Assembly: GCA_031216915.1 (NCBI GenBank) | Contig: CM062292.1 | Location: forward strand, 75,374,956-75,438,955 | Direction of reading: 5' to 3' | DNA: 64,000 nucleotides | Source: Pictodentalium vernedei | Lineage: Eukaryota > Mollusca > Scaphopoda > Dentaliida > Dentaliidae | Shown: positions 19,456-30,646 of the stretch, piece by piece | How the letters are laid out: the number at the start of each line of letters is the position of its first letter | Position numbering within the stretch: position 1 is the first letter of the stretch | Program-made: the position numbers and the translations under genes | Notes under the pieces: generated by a model | Seen by the model: only the letters and a program-made list of their open reading frames with translations | Databases searched by the model: none | What the model was told of the DNA's origin: nothing

Positions 19456-19930
19456 CACTTTCCGTACCAGCCTGTTGCCAACGGTATTCATCTAGATACT
19501 GGCGCACCGGAGTGGCATTGCCCTTAATTAGTTTTGTGCTCAGTTAAAGATATGTTGCCAATGTCACCAGATATTTCATTATTACGCCCTTACTTCTTAC
19601 CATATCCGTAAGTCTTTAATGCACTCTCTTTGTGTCTCATCGAGGTGCTCACTGCCCCTGTCCAAGAGATCTTAGAGATTTTCAGGAACAATGTCATCTA
19701 TCTCATATGTTTTGACATTGCTCACATTTTCACATCCCTTGTAGTTATGTTGAATCATACCAACTGGTTCCATTAGATCAGCATTTGTATTCTGGCAGAT
19801 CTTCAAATGCATTTTATTCATATTCAATAGTCTTAGAGGTACTATTTCATTCGTGTAGACTACCAGGGTTTTTGCAACCAGCAAATTGTTCCTTTGAACA
19901 AAATCATTTAGGGCTGAATTAATCTCGGAT
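19450..19930 (-). pseudogene. Ty3/gypsy protease-RT linker remnant
   Basis: Leftward frames show VAKTLVVYTNEIVPLRLLN, then VPENL, RGSEHLDETQRECIKDL and GDIGNISLTEHKT, and finally the ATPVRQ-like segment that leads into RT in Ty3/gypsy pol. The order and strand agree with the RT remnant to its left. Only the composite element 18878-19455 separates them. Confidence 0.75.
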
Positions 19931-20239
19931 CTTCATTTTGCAAAAGAGCTTTCCCTGTGTCTGTCACCCACACTGTGGTGGCACTGTGAGATAGATATCT
20001 TCCTCCCCCCACTGGATGTGTAACATACGTCTGTCCAGGGTGAGATAGCAGGGAGAGACAGATGTATCCCACACCACCCACGTGACGTTATACATTTATA
20101 ACGTTATTATGATGTTATGCATATCGTATCAGTTTCTTGCTGCCAACTAATTCATATTGACATCATCAGAATGCCGTGTGATCAAAGTTTGATGCTCTAA
20201 AACTCTTCAACACTCAAGCTGCCACCGTTCCTAATCGAT

Positions 20240-20525
20240 TTAGTGGTATATACCTTTGGTATATATATAACTTGTGCATGCTCTTTCCGATAGTGTCATT
20301 AGCTTTTCAAAATAACGAATACCAAATGAGTTGATTATATCAGCACGTGACCGCCGATTACCTCTGGCTAACGTAAACGCTGTATGGTGGGGGGGGGGGG
20401 GGGGGGAGAAAAATAATCTCTGATGGGTACGGGTGTGGGATGGGAAAATCTCACCCGAAGGCAAGATATTTGGGCCAGACACGAGGTTTCCCATCCCACA
20501 CCCGTACCCATCAGGGATTATAATA
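20240..20525. repeat. Direct-repeat block with hairpin, copy 1 (left of recombinase fragment)
   Basis: Shares GTGGTATATA and GCTCTTTCCGATA with the block at about 21090-21424. It ends in a palindrome at about 20412-20522 (GATGGGTACGGGTGTGGGAT and its return). A run of about 18 G at 20390-20406 precedes the hairpin. Confidence 0.6.
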
Positions 20526-20616
20526 ATCTCACATGACCCACGTGACCGGCTTAATAGCATATTTAATGAGCGCACGGACTATTTAATCATTGCACATTCT
20601 TCCGTAAACAAACAGC

Positions 20617-20985
20617 ATGGCGTCACGTTTTGGAAATATAAGCAGAGGAACGTTTATAGAAGAAAATAGAACTAAAACAGAGACCACAAAAGAAAGGACA
20701 CTTGACTCTTTTATATCAATTTTTGGGTGAACGCTGTTATGAATGGAGACAGTTGCAGGGAATTCTCATGGAAAAGTAATGCGAATACATTGCAGAATTC
20801 ATAATAAATGTTCGCACAGAAGACAACCGGGAGTATGAGCCAAGTTACCTTCGAGGCATGATAGGAAGTTTCGATAGCCATTTAAAGGAACATAAATATG
20901 GAAAGCAAATAATGTCAAATGACTGTGCGGAATTTTCGGATGTAAAGTAAGCTTTACGAATGAAGCAACGAGATTTGAAATCGAT
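20617..20985 (+). pseudogene. Tyrosine-recombinase-like (Crypton/KIAA1958-type) N-terminal fragment
   Basis: Starting MASRFGNISRGTF at ATG 20617, a broken rightward frame continues after a one-base slip near 20725 as FIINVRTEDNREYEPSYLRG, SFDSHLKEHKYG and, after another slip near 20948, ALRMKQRDLKS. This is the N-terminal, SAM-like core-binding region of Crypton-derived tyrosine recombinases and KIAA1958-like proteins. The catalytic domain is absent. It lies between the two hairpin blocks 20240-20525 and 21090-21424, which may be parts of the same element. The assignment rests on recall of the family pattern. Confidence 0.55.
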
Positions 20986-21089
20986 CGATTGATGCACGCG
21001 CCCAACTGACGTCATCGGAATGTGTCAGTGTTGCTTTCACTACAAATCTTTAACCCCTGTCTTGCTGGCGGGCGGATTTTATTTCGTGG

Positions 21090-21424
21090 TATATATTTAT
21101 ACAGAACTTCTGTGCGCTCTTTCCGATAAGCAAATCGTTTGTTTTCAGAAATGGACAACAAAATTCTCCACAAAAGCTGCACGTGCCCCTGGATTACTTT
21201 TGATGAGGTCAGAGTGTTTTGGAGTGGAGAGAAAAATTATCCCTGATGGGATGGGTGTGAGATGAGGAAATCTCACCCTCGGCACAAGATATTTGGTCCA
21301 GCCTAGTGACTGGACCAAATATCCTGTGCCGAGGGTGAGATGTCTCTTGTCTGGCCCAAATATCGCGCCCTCGGGTGTAATTTCCCCATCTCACGCCCTC
21401 ACCCACCAGTGATAATAATAATCC
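21090..21424. repeat. Direct-repeat block with hairpin, copy 2 (right of recombinase fragment)
   Basis: Repeats the landmarks of the block at 20240-20525. Its palindrome (about 21235-21420) has arms ATCCCTGATGGGATGGGTG... and a return ending CCACCAGTGATAAT, with an inner inverted repeat around CCTAGTGAC. Confidence 0.6.
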
Positions 21425-22056
21425 TCTGCCACTGTTATTTTGCAACAACGAAACTTCAAATCCGTGACACTTAGGACACAAGACATCTTCTTACATCTTA
21501 CCAGTAAACGACTGGCTTAAAAGCAGGTAACAACCTATGGTCCTCAGGAAATCCCTCCCAAGTATTCTGTCATTTTCAGTATCTACTTTCAGGACTCCTG
21601 GCCTGCTAATTTGGTGTTTACTGTGGCGTAACCACTAAACGGTGAAGTGTCGCCAGCAGTAGGTACCAAATTAATCCTTACTAGATGTATATGAGGACCT
21701 CTATCTTTACCCAACGCAGACGATGTGACAATTTATTATTTTAAATATTATTCTTCCATATTTTTCCAAAACAATTAACAAAACCATATCATGTAACGTA
21801 TAGCACTCTCCAAAGAGAGGGCCACATGATATCTTTTTGTTGAATGTTGTTGAAACGTAATATTTTTTCATCTGCATAATCTGCATATTATGCAGGCGGA
21901 CGCGCTCGATTCGTTAGGTCAAAAACTTAATGATGGTAGTAAGGCATGAACAAAACTATTAACAAGTATAGTTACATCAAGGTTGTGTCAACCAACCATA
22001 CAATGAGGGCATCGTGCACGCGAGATGCTACAAAATAACCTACATTATTTGTCTCA
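21425..22056. other. No feature recognised apart from a 13-bp TSD half
   Basis: Non-coding DNA, probably decayed gypsy sequence because gag and pol remnants lie on either side. The right edge holds the TSD of the SINE at 22057. Confidence 0.4.
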
Positions 22057-22422
22057 CGGGGCGTGGTAGCTCAGTAGGTAGAGGTGCAGGCTGCAAGCCG
22101 AGAGGTCCTCGGCTTGAATCCCTCCTGCGGCAACCGCGTTGTGTCCTTGGGCAAGACACTTCATCCCCATTGCCCACGTGGGGGGCACGGTGGCGTTGTG
22201 TACTGAGGCAGACTGCACGTCGATGGTGCACCTGTCTTCAACAAATGCTTACCCCGCTTCTGTGGAGTTAGTATGTTGGGGAGCTGACAGTTGCTCGACG
22301 TTGCTCAGCGGTTCTCTCCGGGTACTCCGGCTTCCTTCACTCGTAACACTGTCGTGATCATGGTTAGCCATTGTACAGAAATATATGACCTTAAACACCA
22401 ATAAATAAATAAACAAATAAAT
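22057..22422 (+). mobile_element. tRNA-headed SINE, 13-bp TSD
   Basis: Head with Pol III A box (TAGCTCAGTAGG) and B box (GGCTTGAATCC), the body common to all SINEs of this family (GTCCTTGGGCAAGACACTTC), and an AATAAATAAATAAA tail. TSDs ATTATTTGTCTCA (22044-22056) and ATCATTTGTCTCA (22423-22435) differ at one base. It is not a functional tRNA gene: the acceptor stem does not close and the body follows directly. Confidence 0.9.
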
Positions 22423-22439
22423 ATCATTTGTCTCATACA

Positions 22440-23620
22440 GATTGTTTAGTTTTATTGCTGAGGACCAGTCAAATTCCTTTGAACTCCGGCCCCTGCGTCC
22501 AACCTCCTCTCGTTTCCCACCTTATTGTTAGAAGATGAATTGTTATTGCCCCACTGTGTGTAGGATTTGGTCCTATCACATATTTGTATTCGTTGAAAGT
22601 CCAAGTTTTATTATTTTGCCATTTCGGTCGTTTCTGAGTCTTTTCATATTTGGTTTGAATACTGAATCCCTTTTTAAAAGAGACTTCGTGTGAATTAAAT
22701 TTCTTGATCTCTTTGGTGAGAATATCGACAGTTCTTTCAAATTCATTTGAACAGCATTTAGAATTCTGCGTTGTGATCATTGCCGACTTTATTTCTTTCT
22801 GATAATATATCAGCACACGAAAGTAGCTCATATTGCTCCAAACTTCTTACAGATCGGCCTCTTTGTTGGTGAGCCAGTCTAATGTTTCCAACCTGATAGC
22901 AAGAGTTTCAGTCTTACTTACATTTCGAGGACTGGACTCTCTTAGCTTCAATCTCATATACTGTCAGGTATTGAGAAAATGGAGTGGTCTAAGGATAATC
23001 GATCAGTGAGTATGATGCATTACCGTAAGCCTGTCTTGGCATTTTTTAACCCTTTACCTAACATGAAATGCAGACGACACTTGCAAAATAAAAATTCTTG
23101 AATAACTATTATTTTCATGTTTGTCTCAAAAACATAGGTTATGACCCCTCATTGGAACGAGCTCGACGAGCTCGTTCCAATGAGGGGTCATAACCTATGT
23201 TTTAGAGACAAAAAAATAAAAAATAATGAAAATTAGTTGACTAGTTTTGAGAATAGCCCTGGCCGGTTTTTGCCATTACGTTAGGTAAAGGGTTAATAGA
23301 ATGAGCCAATTCTAGCAACGACTCATCCTTATGTTTCATCCAAGTCTGCAGCTCGTCTAGTGAAATATTACTCGGTTCACAGATCCATATTTGGAAGTTA
23401 AGGCAAGTACCAAGCATTATAATCTATTCGTTGTGCAGTCGAAAGCTCACTCAATAATGCTCTGGCACTACCTTTCAGATTCCCGGCCAAGTAAAGGGAC
23501 TTTGTGGGGTAGTTCCCCCTATTAATTTCTGCTAGATATATGGGGTAAATCTTCAAACCCAGCGTAAGGACGAGGTTTCATTAGCACCGCCCTCCATTCA
23601 TGTTTATAAGGGGGTATCTG
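22440..23620 (-). pseudogene. Ty3/gypsy gag remnant
   Basis: Leftward from about 23600 the broken frames show KPRPYAGFEDL, TKSLYLAGNLKGSARALLSEL, ELQTWMKHKDESL, RLETLDWLTNKEA and a Lys-rich C-terminal part. This is the pattern of Ty3/gypsy capsid (gag) proteins. A piggyBac-like MITE (23050-23292) splits it, with TTAA on both sides. Same strand and correct order relative to the pol remnants at 17.3-19.9 kb, so all belong to one old element. Confidence 0.7.
23050..23292. mobile_element. piggyBac-like 243-bp MITE (CCCTTTACC family), copy 1
   Basis: Ends CCCTTTACCTAAC and GTTAGGTAAAGGG lie directly inside TTAA duplications (23046-23049, 23293-23296). The centre is a hairpin of about 100 bases (GGTTATGACCCCTCATTGGA and its return) around GAGCTCGACGAGCTC. 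Related copies are at 35229, 49550, 50732, 56355 and a half copy at 44246. Confidence 0.88.
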
Positions 23621-23732
23621 AGTGAGATAAGATTGTTTATTTGACCTTCTCTCAGACCAGCGCCACCATACAACCAATAGAAGGAAGGCCGGTTGATTTG
23701 TTTTGAAAAAAGACAGTTGTATACCTTGTTAC

Positions 23733-24296
23733 AGTACAGTCACCGCGGACTGGTCGTAATCCATGCGAGGCAGTGATGTGCACGCATGCGTTTACCAGGT
23801 AATTATTATTTATTTATTGGGGTTTAAGGTCACATACTTATGCACAATGGCTAGTCGTGACCGTGACAGTTTTACGGGTGGAGGAAGCCGGAGTATCCGG
23901 GGAGAGGCAGCGAGCATCGACGAGCAACTGTCAGCTCCTCAACATACTAACTCTGTTCAAGCTGCGCTCAAGCAGGGTTAATGCGGTTGAAGACATGTGC
24001 ACCAGCGACGTGCAGTACGCCTTAGTACACGGCGTCATCGTGTCCCCATGTAGGCAATCGGGATAAAGTACCTTGCCCGAGAACACAACACGGGTCGTCC
24101 TGTTTACCTGGTAATAAAAATCAACATCAGAAAAATTTTAATTAATGAAGCACCGGGTTGTACCCGGTGCTTCATTAATTAATTTTTTGTTAATTATTCC
24201 TGTCAGTAGAATTTGGAATCTAATATTATTTCGTCTGTGAAAATATCGCCCTCTCGTGGGAAGTGACCAGTCCACCGCGGCCGTACTGTATTCTTA
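23733..24296. mobile_element. Inverted-repeat element with CACCGCGG ends, split by a SINE
   Basis: Terminal inverted repeats ACAGTACAGTCACCGCGGAC and its imperfect return near 24270-24296. The centre is a hairpin GAAGCACCGGGTTGTACCCGGTGCTTC (24146-24172, shown here only as its palindromic core). A second copy is at about 58304-58548. A SINE at 23804-24101 was inserted later. Confidence 0.65.
23804..24101 (-). mobile_element. 5'-truncated SINE, 14-bp TSD
   Basis: Minus-strand SINE body and tail without a recognisable head. TSDs GTTTACCAGGTAAT (23790-23803) and GTTTACCTGGTAAT (24102-24115) differ at one base. Because it sits inside the element 23733-24296, it is the younger of the two. Confidence 0.85.
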
Positions 24297-24484
24297 AACG
24301 TCCTTTTGATGGGTCGAAGAGGATCGATGAAAAATAAGTTATCAAATATCTTTTTTCCGAGTTCTCAGTCTGTGCAGAGTAGCTATGCTATAACCAAAGA
24401 CTTCAACCATCTGCGCACTGATATAGAAATATAGAAATGTCAAACAACATTTTTCACCCATGTTTGAACTGGGGCTCAATGAAC

Positions 24485-24545
24485 TCTGTCAAACAAGATA
24501 GACCTGATTAAATTCCAAGTTGCTTTATGCGGAAAAGTTTCTTTT
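24485..24545. repeat. Fragment of hairpin family shared with 57760-57905
   Basis: CTGTCAAACAAGAT and GATTAAATTCCAAGTTGC match the right arm of the palindrome at 57.8 kb. Only one arm is present here. Confidence 0.5.
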
Positions 24546-24592
24546 TGAACTTTTGATATTTATTTATTTTTGTTTATTTAATCTTATTTGTT

Positions 24593-24947
24593 GGGAGGGG
24601 GAGGTGGCTCAGTTGGTAGAGGTGGAGGCTACAAGCCGAGAGGTTCTCGGTTCGAATCCCACCTGCTGCAACCGCGTTGTGTCTTTGGGCAAGACATTTC
24701 ACCCCCATTGCCCACATGGGGGCACGGTGACGCTGTGTACTACGGCGTACTGCACGTCGATTGTGCACCTGTCTTCAACCAATGCTAACCCTGCTTGTGT
24801 GGAGTTGGTATGTTGGGGTGCTGACAGTTGCTCGCCGTTGCTCGGTGGTTCTCTCCGAGTACTCCGGTTTCCCCCACCCGTAAAACTGTCACGGTCATGG
24901 TCAGACATTGTGCAAAAATATGTGACCTTAAACACCAATAAAAAAAA
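24593..24947 (+). mobile_element. tRNA-headed SINE, 12-bp TSD
   Basis: A box GGCTCAGTTGGTAG, B box GGTTCGAATCCC, shared body, and a tail ACACCAATAAAAA. Perfect TSDs ATCTTATTTGTT lie at 24581-24592 and 24948-24959. Confidence 0.92.
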
Positions 24948-25089
24948 ATCTTATTTGTTTTACAAGGATTGGAGAACAAGTTATGCAACTTATATTAACG
25001 CCTCTCCTTGGCCCAATGGCGCAGGTGTGTGGGATGACCTTCGTAGCGGCAATTTCGTGGCCTCGCTCTTCTAGAACACTACGAAGTGA

Positions 25090-25310
25090 TCTTTAGCCTG
25101 CACGGAGTTTGTCTACCTCCGCACAGAGGACAGCCATTTTACGTCCCAACCCGATAGGACGGTACGCTGTGACAGCATCAACCCAACAATTGATGCAAAC
25201 AGAGAGTGTTCGGACACCTCGAGAACTTACCCCGACAGGGGGTCGATCCCGGAACCTCTGCCATCAGAGACTAGTGCACTTTTCCATTTGGCCAAACGTC
25301 TTTTGATATT
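25090..25310 (-). mobile_element. Fragment of a second SINE family (tRNA-like head)
   Basis: The segment GGACAGCCATTTTACGTCC...ACCCGATAGGAC recurs at about 54583-54615. On the - strand the right part has B-box-like GGTTCCGGGATCGACCC and an upstream A-box-like word. No TSD found. Confidence 0.5.
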
Positions 25311-25364
25311 TTGACATCAGTGTACAGATGTTTAAAAACTATGCTGATGCATATGGCAACACTT

Positions 25365-27178
25365 ATGATGATTTTAAATTCGATGATGATAGGTTTGCTA
25401 GGGTGATTTTAACTTTGATGATGATAGGTTTGCTGTGATGATTTTAACCTGATGATGATAGGTTGGCTATGATGATTTTAAATTTGATGATGATAGGTTT
25501 TCTATGATGATTTTAACTTTGATGATGATAGGTTTGCTATGATGATTTTAACTTGATGATGATAGGTTTGCTATGATGATTTTAACTTTGATGATGATAG
25601 GTTTGCGATGATGATTTTATCTTTGATGATGATAGGTTTGCTATGATGATTTTAACTTTGATGATGATAGGTTTGCTATGATGATTTTAAATTTGATGAT
25701 GATATGTTTGCTATGATGATTTTAACTTTGATGATGATATGTTTGCTATGATGATTTTAACTTTGATGATGATAGGTTTGCTATGATGATTCTAACTTTG
25801 ATGATGATAGGTTTGCTATGATGATTTTAACTTTGATGATGATAGGTTTGCGATGATGATTTTATCTTTGATGGGGATAGGTTTGCTAAGATGATTTTAT
25901 ATTTGATGATAATAGATTTGCTATGATGATTTTAAATTTGATTATGATAGGTTTGCTATGACGATTTTAACTTTGATGATGATAGGTTTGCTATGATGAT
26001 TTTAACTTTGATGATGATAGGTTTGCTATGATGTTTTAAATTTGATGATGATAGGTTTGCTATGATGATTTTAACTTTGATGATGACAGGTTTGCTATGA
26101 TGATTTTAAATTTGATTATGATAGGTTTGCTATGATGATTTTAACTTTAATGATGATAGGTTTGCTATGATGATTTTAACTTTGATGATGATAGGTTTGC
26201 TATGATGAGTTTATCTTTGATGATCATAGGTTTGCTATGATGATTTTAACTTTGATGATGATATGTTTGCTATGATGATTTTATCTTTGATGATGATAGG
26301 TTTGCTATGATGATTTTAACTTGATGATGATACGTTTGCTATGATGACTTTAACTTTGATGATGATAGGTTTGCTATGATGATTTTAACTTGATGATGAT
26401 AGGTTTGCTATGATGATTTTAACTTTTATGATGATAGGTTTGCTATAATGATTTTAACTTTGATGATGATAGGTTTGCTATGATGATTTTAAATTTGATG
26501 ATGATAGGTTTGCTATGATGATTTTAAATTTGATGATGATAGGTTAGCTATGATGATTTTATCTTTGATGATGATAGGTTTGCTATGATGATTTTAACTT
26601 GATGATGATAGGTTTGCTATGATGATTTTAACTTTGATGATGATAGGTTTGCTATGATAATTTTAACTTTGATGATGATAGGTTTGCTATGATGATTTTA
26701 ACTTTGATGATGATATGTTTGCTATGATGATTTTAACTTCGATGATGATAGGTTTGCTATGATGATTTTAACTTTGATGATGATAGGTTTGCTATGATGA
26801 TTTTAACTTTGATGATGATATGTTTGCTATGATGATTTTAACTTCGATGATGATAGGTTTGCTATGATGATTTTAATTTTGATGATGATAGGTTTGCTAT
26901 GATGATTTTAACTTTGATGATGATAGGTTTGCTATGATGATTTTAAATTTGATGACGATAGGTTTGCTATGCTGATTTTAACTTTGGTGATGATAGGTTT
27001 GCTATGATGATTTTAACTTTGGTGATGATAGGTTTGCTATGCTGATTTTAACTTTGGTGATGATAGGTTTGCTATGATGATTTTAACTTTGATGATGATA
27101 GGTTAGCTATGATGATTTTAACTTTGATGATGATAGGTTAGCTATGATGATTTTAACTTTGATGATGATAGGTTTGCC
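25365..27178. repeat. Minisatellite, about 52 copies of a 35-bp unit
   Basis: The unit is GCTATGATGATTTTAACTTT followed by GATGATGATAGGTTT. Variants at the same positions (ACTT/AATT/TCTT, GGTTT/TGTTT) are interspersed, with occasional 1-base-short units and a few higher-order repeats of neighbouring variants (for example near 26690-26860). The 35-bp period is not a multiple of 3, stops occur in all frames and there are no unique spacers, so it is neither coding nor CRISPR. Confidence 0.97.
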
Positions 27179-27232
27179 AGAGGCAATCTCATGATGAAGA
27201 TAAAGAGTCAAATATTAGGGATGCTAAACTTA

Positions 27233-27884
27233 CCCCTTTGAACTCTAGTGGTATCTTCCGTTCCAATTCAATAGCAGCAATTAGAATAGTCCATATTCAT
27301 TATTTTTGGTAGACCAACTAATGTTTTCAACGTGCAGCCTTGAGGCTGCACGTTGAAAATATTGATTGGTCTACCCCACACATTTACTGAACAGCCATCC
27401 TATACAATGGGGGTCACGGGGACGTTGCGGTAACCGATTCTCGTCAGGTCACCGAAGTTAAGCAACATCGAGCCCTCTTAATCGCTGGATGGGTGACCGT
27501 CTGAGCGATCAATTCGGACATCGCGTTGTGTCCTTGGGCAGGGCATTTAACCCCGATTGTCCAGATGGGGGCACGATGACGCCATGTACTAAGACGTACT
27601 GCACGTCGATGGTACGCATGCCTTCAACCAATCTAACCCTGCCTGTGCTGCAGTGCGGAGTAACGATGTTGGGGAGCTGGCAGCTGCTCGTCGTTGCTCG
27701 TCGGTTCTCTCCGGGTACTCCGGCTTCCACCACCCCTAAAACTGTCACGGTCATGATTAGCCATTGTGCATAAGTATGTGACCTTAAACACCAATAAATA
27801 ATAAATAATAATAATCCTATATAATGACGTTATGATGTATCATGTTCCTGGCCTGGAAAGCGGCGGCTTGTGTTCAAAGGATTG
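27233..27884. mobile_element. piggyBac-like MITE (CCCTTTGAAC family), split by SINE3
   Basis: The left part (27233-27409) has CCCCTTTGAACTC and the hairpin AACGTGCAGCC / GGCTGCACGTT. The right part (27814-27884) continues with TGACGTTATGATGTATCATG and ends GTTCAAAGG. Comparison with 38909-39113 shows that the SINE3 at 27410-27813 was inserted into it. Confidence 0.8.
27410..27813 (+). mobile_element. Full-length SINE3-type (5S rRNA-headed) SINE, 13-bp TSD
   Basis: The 5S-like head (CGTCAGGTCACCGAAGTTAA, then TGGATGGGTGACCG) is joined to the same body as the tRNA-headed SINEs and ends in AATAAATAATAA. TSDs ATCCTATACAATG (27397-27409) and ATCCTATATAATG (27814-27826). This is the most complete 5S-headed copy on the + strand. 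Confidence 0.92.
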
Positions 27885-28179
27885 ATAATAATCATCAAAG
27901 AAATTTAGGTGAACATAGTGACCCTACTTTGTGTATGTCTGACAATAATTACAGACCAGTAATTAGCAAAATACGATTTGGAAAGCAGATCAGAAAGCCT
28001 CAGAGAATGAGGATTATCAGGCCTGGAATTTTTAGAAGAGCGATTTATTCGCTCGCCTACTGCTCGCCTTAAAAAAATTAAGGAGGACGAAAACTAGCCC
28101 TCCTGACCTTAGAAAATAATGATTACCATAACGGCTTATGTCTAAAACCACCATCTTTTAAAATCTCTGCTACATGTGT

Positions 28180-28296
28180 GCTAGTGGTCGCTGTAAGATG
28201 ACCACACTATCCCCCTCACATCTCCGGGCCTTGCCAAGGCCCGGAGATGTGGGAGGGGCAGTATGGCCATCTCACAGAGACTACCTTGTTAGCAGC
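28180..28296. repeat. 117-bp palindrome
   Basis: Outer arms TGCTAGTGGTC...; inner arms CACATCTCCGGGCCTT and its return around GCC. The inner 16 bases match perfectly, the outer parts less well. Confidence 0.7.
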
Positions 28297-28555
28297 ACTC
28301 AGTAAGTGTTAAATACAGCACTTCAAGTGTAGTTTTTAACACTTTAGTTTTTAGCGTGTAAGCTGCTATTAAACCCAACACGGCCTTATAAATAGCGAAG
28401 ATAGAAAAGAATACGGAAGGTTTCGATATTAAATGATTGGTTCGGTTCGGTTTTTCGGTATCACCATGATATCAGTATCGGATCGATTTTTTTCAGTATA
28501 TTGCCCATCTCTACCAGGATACCACGTAAACTATTAATCATGATTTGTGTCTTAA

Positions 28556-28765
28556 CCCCTTGAACAGAGCGGTCGCTTTTCCGGCTAGGAACATGATACG
28601 TTATAACGTCATTAAATAGGATGGCTGTCCAGTAAATGTGTAGGGTAGAACAATCCCTGAGGCTGCACGTTGAAAATATTGATTGGTCTACCCTAACAAT
28701 GAATATGGACTCTTCTAATTGCTGCCATCGAACTGGCATGGCAGATACCGCCAGGGGTCAAAGTG
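28556..28765. mobile_element. piggyBac-like MITE (CCCTTTGAAC family), one hairpin arm lost
   Basis: Left TTAA at 28552-28555 and end CCCCTTGAAC; right end GGGGTCAAAGTG with a changed TTAA (TAAA). Only one arm of the central hairpin (GGCTGCACGTTGAAAATATT) remains. Confidence 0.7.
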
Positions 28766-28990
28766 TAAATAAAAATTATGCGTCTGTACAAACCAGACAT
28801 TTTGACACCCTGACAAGGGGTTCACTTAAATTTTTGTCAGGCCAACCTCTCTTGATAAACTTTTCTACTGATATTTTTAATAGCAAGAGAAAGGCATTGT
28901 ATAAATAGTGATATACTTACAATTTAGCAAAAAGCAAAGGCCATATTATACAACCAATGATATACTAAGAGGTCATTACATGGTGAATTA

Positions 28991-29094
28991 CATTTCGGCC
29001 GAGATATCAGCCCTCGGTAACTTTACATCAGCATGAGACCAAGGTCTCATGCTGATATGAAGTTACCGACGGCTGATATCTCGGCCGATATGAA
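28991..29094. repeat. 104-bp palindrome
   Basis: Arms TTTCGGCCGAGATATCAGCC, GTAACTTTACATCAGCATGAGACC and their return around CCAAGG. Only a few mismatches. Confidence 0.75.
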
Positions 29095-29295
29095 ACCAAC
29101 CAAGTTAAACCCTGTTTATTTATTAAACCAAAACGCATAATTACAAATGTTCTCAGATCTGTTATAGTTTTCTGACAGTGGTATTGTTTCTCATTTTTTT
29201 CACAAAATTCGAAGTAACCTCTTCTCTTAATTCAGCTTTCCGAGTTCGTTGAATAGCTGTGGACGAATGGGCAATTCTCAGAAAGAAAATCATAT

Positions 29296-29640
29296 TTGAA
29301 AAATAACGCGAATATACCAGGAAGTGAGTGGGAAAACAGGAAAGGTGAGGAAAGAGGGTGCCAACTTTTCATCTCGGGAGTAACGGAGACCCTGGAACAT
29401 TTCATTTTAGAATGCCCCAAATACTTGCTTAGTAGAATAAGACTCATTGAGACACTGAGGGAAAGGGTCACTATTATAGTTGGGGAGATTGAGAAAGCAT
29501 CAATGGATGAATTATAAACAAGTTCGCTTCCGAATGCTGGAAGATTAGGAGACAGAGTTGGCAATAAGTACCCGACGGAGCACAGGATTGATGTTGGTCT
29601 CCCCGTTGTGCTATTATTATTATATTATTTTATTGAGTCG
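29296..29640 (+). pseudogene. LINE ORF2 3'-terminal fragment with 3' UTR
   Basis: The frame reads GCQLFISGVTETLEHFILEC then PKYLLSRIRLIETL, the Cys/His-containing C-terminus of a non-LTR reverse transcriptase protein, to a stop at 29515-29517. It is followed by a 3' UTR-like GTTGGTCTCCCCGTTGTGCTATTATTATTA. A homologous copy lies inverted at 42060-42412. Confidence 0.7.
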
Positions 29641-29916
29641 ATGATGTGCTGTAATGTAATGCATTGTTGGAAAAGGCGTATGACATCACACTGCTTCATC
29701 TCCAAAGTCGAACACTGTTTCATCTCTATAAAGTAAATACTTGTTTTAAAAGATTTAACAACTGAATAGAGAGGGCAGTTCGAGGAACGTCTTTAACTAA
29801 ACTTGACAAAGTCAAGATAAACTGTTGCCATCCATCACGCGCGCGGAAGTCTATGTGTCTGCTAGTCTGTTAGACTGTGAGCCTGTAAACATTTTCTTTA
29901 GCACAGGCTACACCCC

Positions 29917-30638
29917 TATGAATGTGGCGACAGGGCGGGGGGGGGGGGGGGGCCTCCCAATCTTGGCAAAAATTCCCTATAGTTGGAAATTTGGAGGGTA
30001 AGTCATGAGTAGTTGGAAATTCCATTTATCTGGATTCTAGAGCTTCTTTGATGATGCTGATGTCTCCTTTACTTTCCAAAATCCCAACTCGGTTTCAACT
30101 GTTACTATTTACAACTACAATGTACGCAAGATCGTGCTTCATAAGTATGGGTATCGGTAGGAGATTTCTGTAGTACGTTTACCTATCGTAATAAAAAAAT
30201 ATAAAAAAATCAAAAAAAAAAAAAATCCTCGAAATGCATTTCAGAAAAATCACATCATGTAAAATCGTTAACCTGAGTTAATTCCATCATTCACAGTTAC
30301 AAAATGATGAAACATCTAAAACTGATCATTCCTACATAAGATCTGATTTAATGTAAGAACATTGTGAACTGTTCAAACGTCTCAGCAAGAGCATTTGCTT
30401 AGCACACATTCAATTCCCAGAAGAATACCAAATGATAATAATCTGATAATTATATCATAAATGAGTTGGCATTTCAGTTACTTAAATCAGTTTTATGCCC
30501 CCCTTTCATGGCTTAATTTTCAAACGTTATCTCGGTAGTGAATTTCCAACCGGGGGGGGGGGGGGGGAGGGGGTCCCTCCCACTAGTTGGAAATTCACTA
30601 CCCTACACCCCTATCGGAAACCTCTAGCCACGTCCCTA
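29917..30638. mobile_element. hAT-like non-autonomous element, 722 bp, 8-bp TSD, copy 1
   Basis: Perfect 8-base TSDs TACACCCC at 29909-29916 and 30639-30646. The right end reads CTAGCCACGTCCCTA (the complement of a CAGGGACGTGG-type end); the left end is altered. G-rich runs lie close to both ends and the words AGTTGGAAATTC occur in inverted orientation near both. The sister copy at 63103-63823 is 721 bp and in the opposite orientation. Confidence 0.85.
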
Positions 30639-30646
30639 TACACCCC

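Noticed and set aside
22057..22130. Functional tRNA gene (also heads of the other SINEs)
   Set aside because: A and B boxes are present, but the stems do not close and the SINE body plus TSDs follow.
25365..27178. CRISPR-like array
   Set aside because: Units abut with no unique spacers, there are no cas genes, and the context is eukaryotic.
27428..27520. Functional 5S rRNA gene
   Set aside because: Only part of the gene is similar, it is joined to a SINE body and flanked by a 13-bp TSD.
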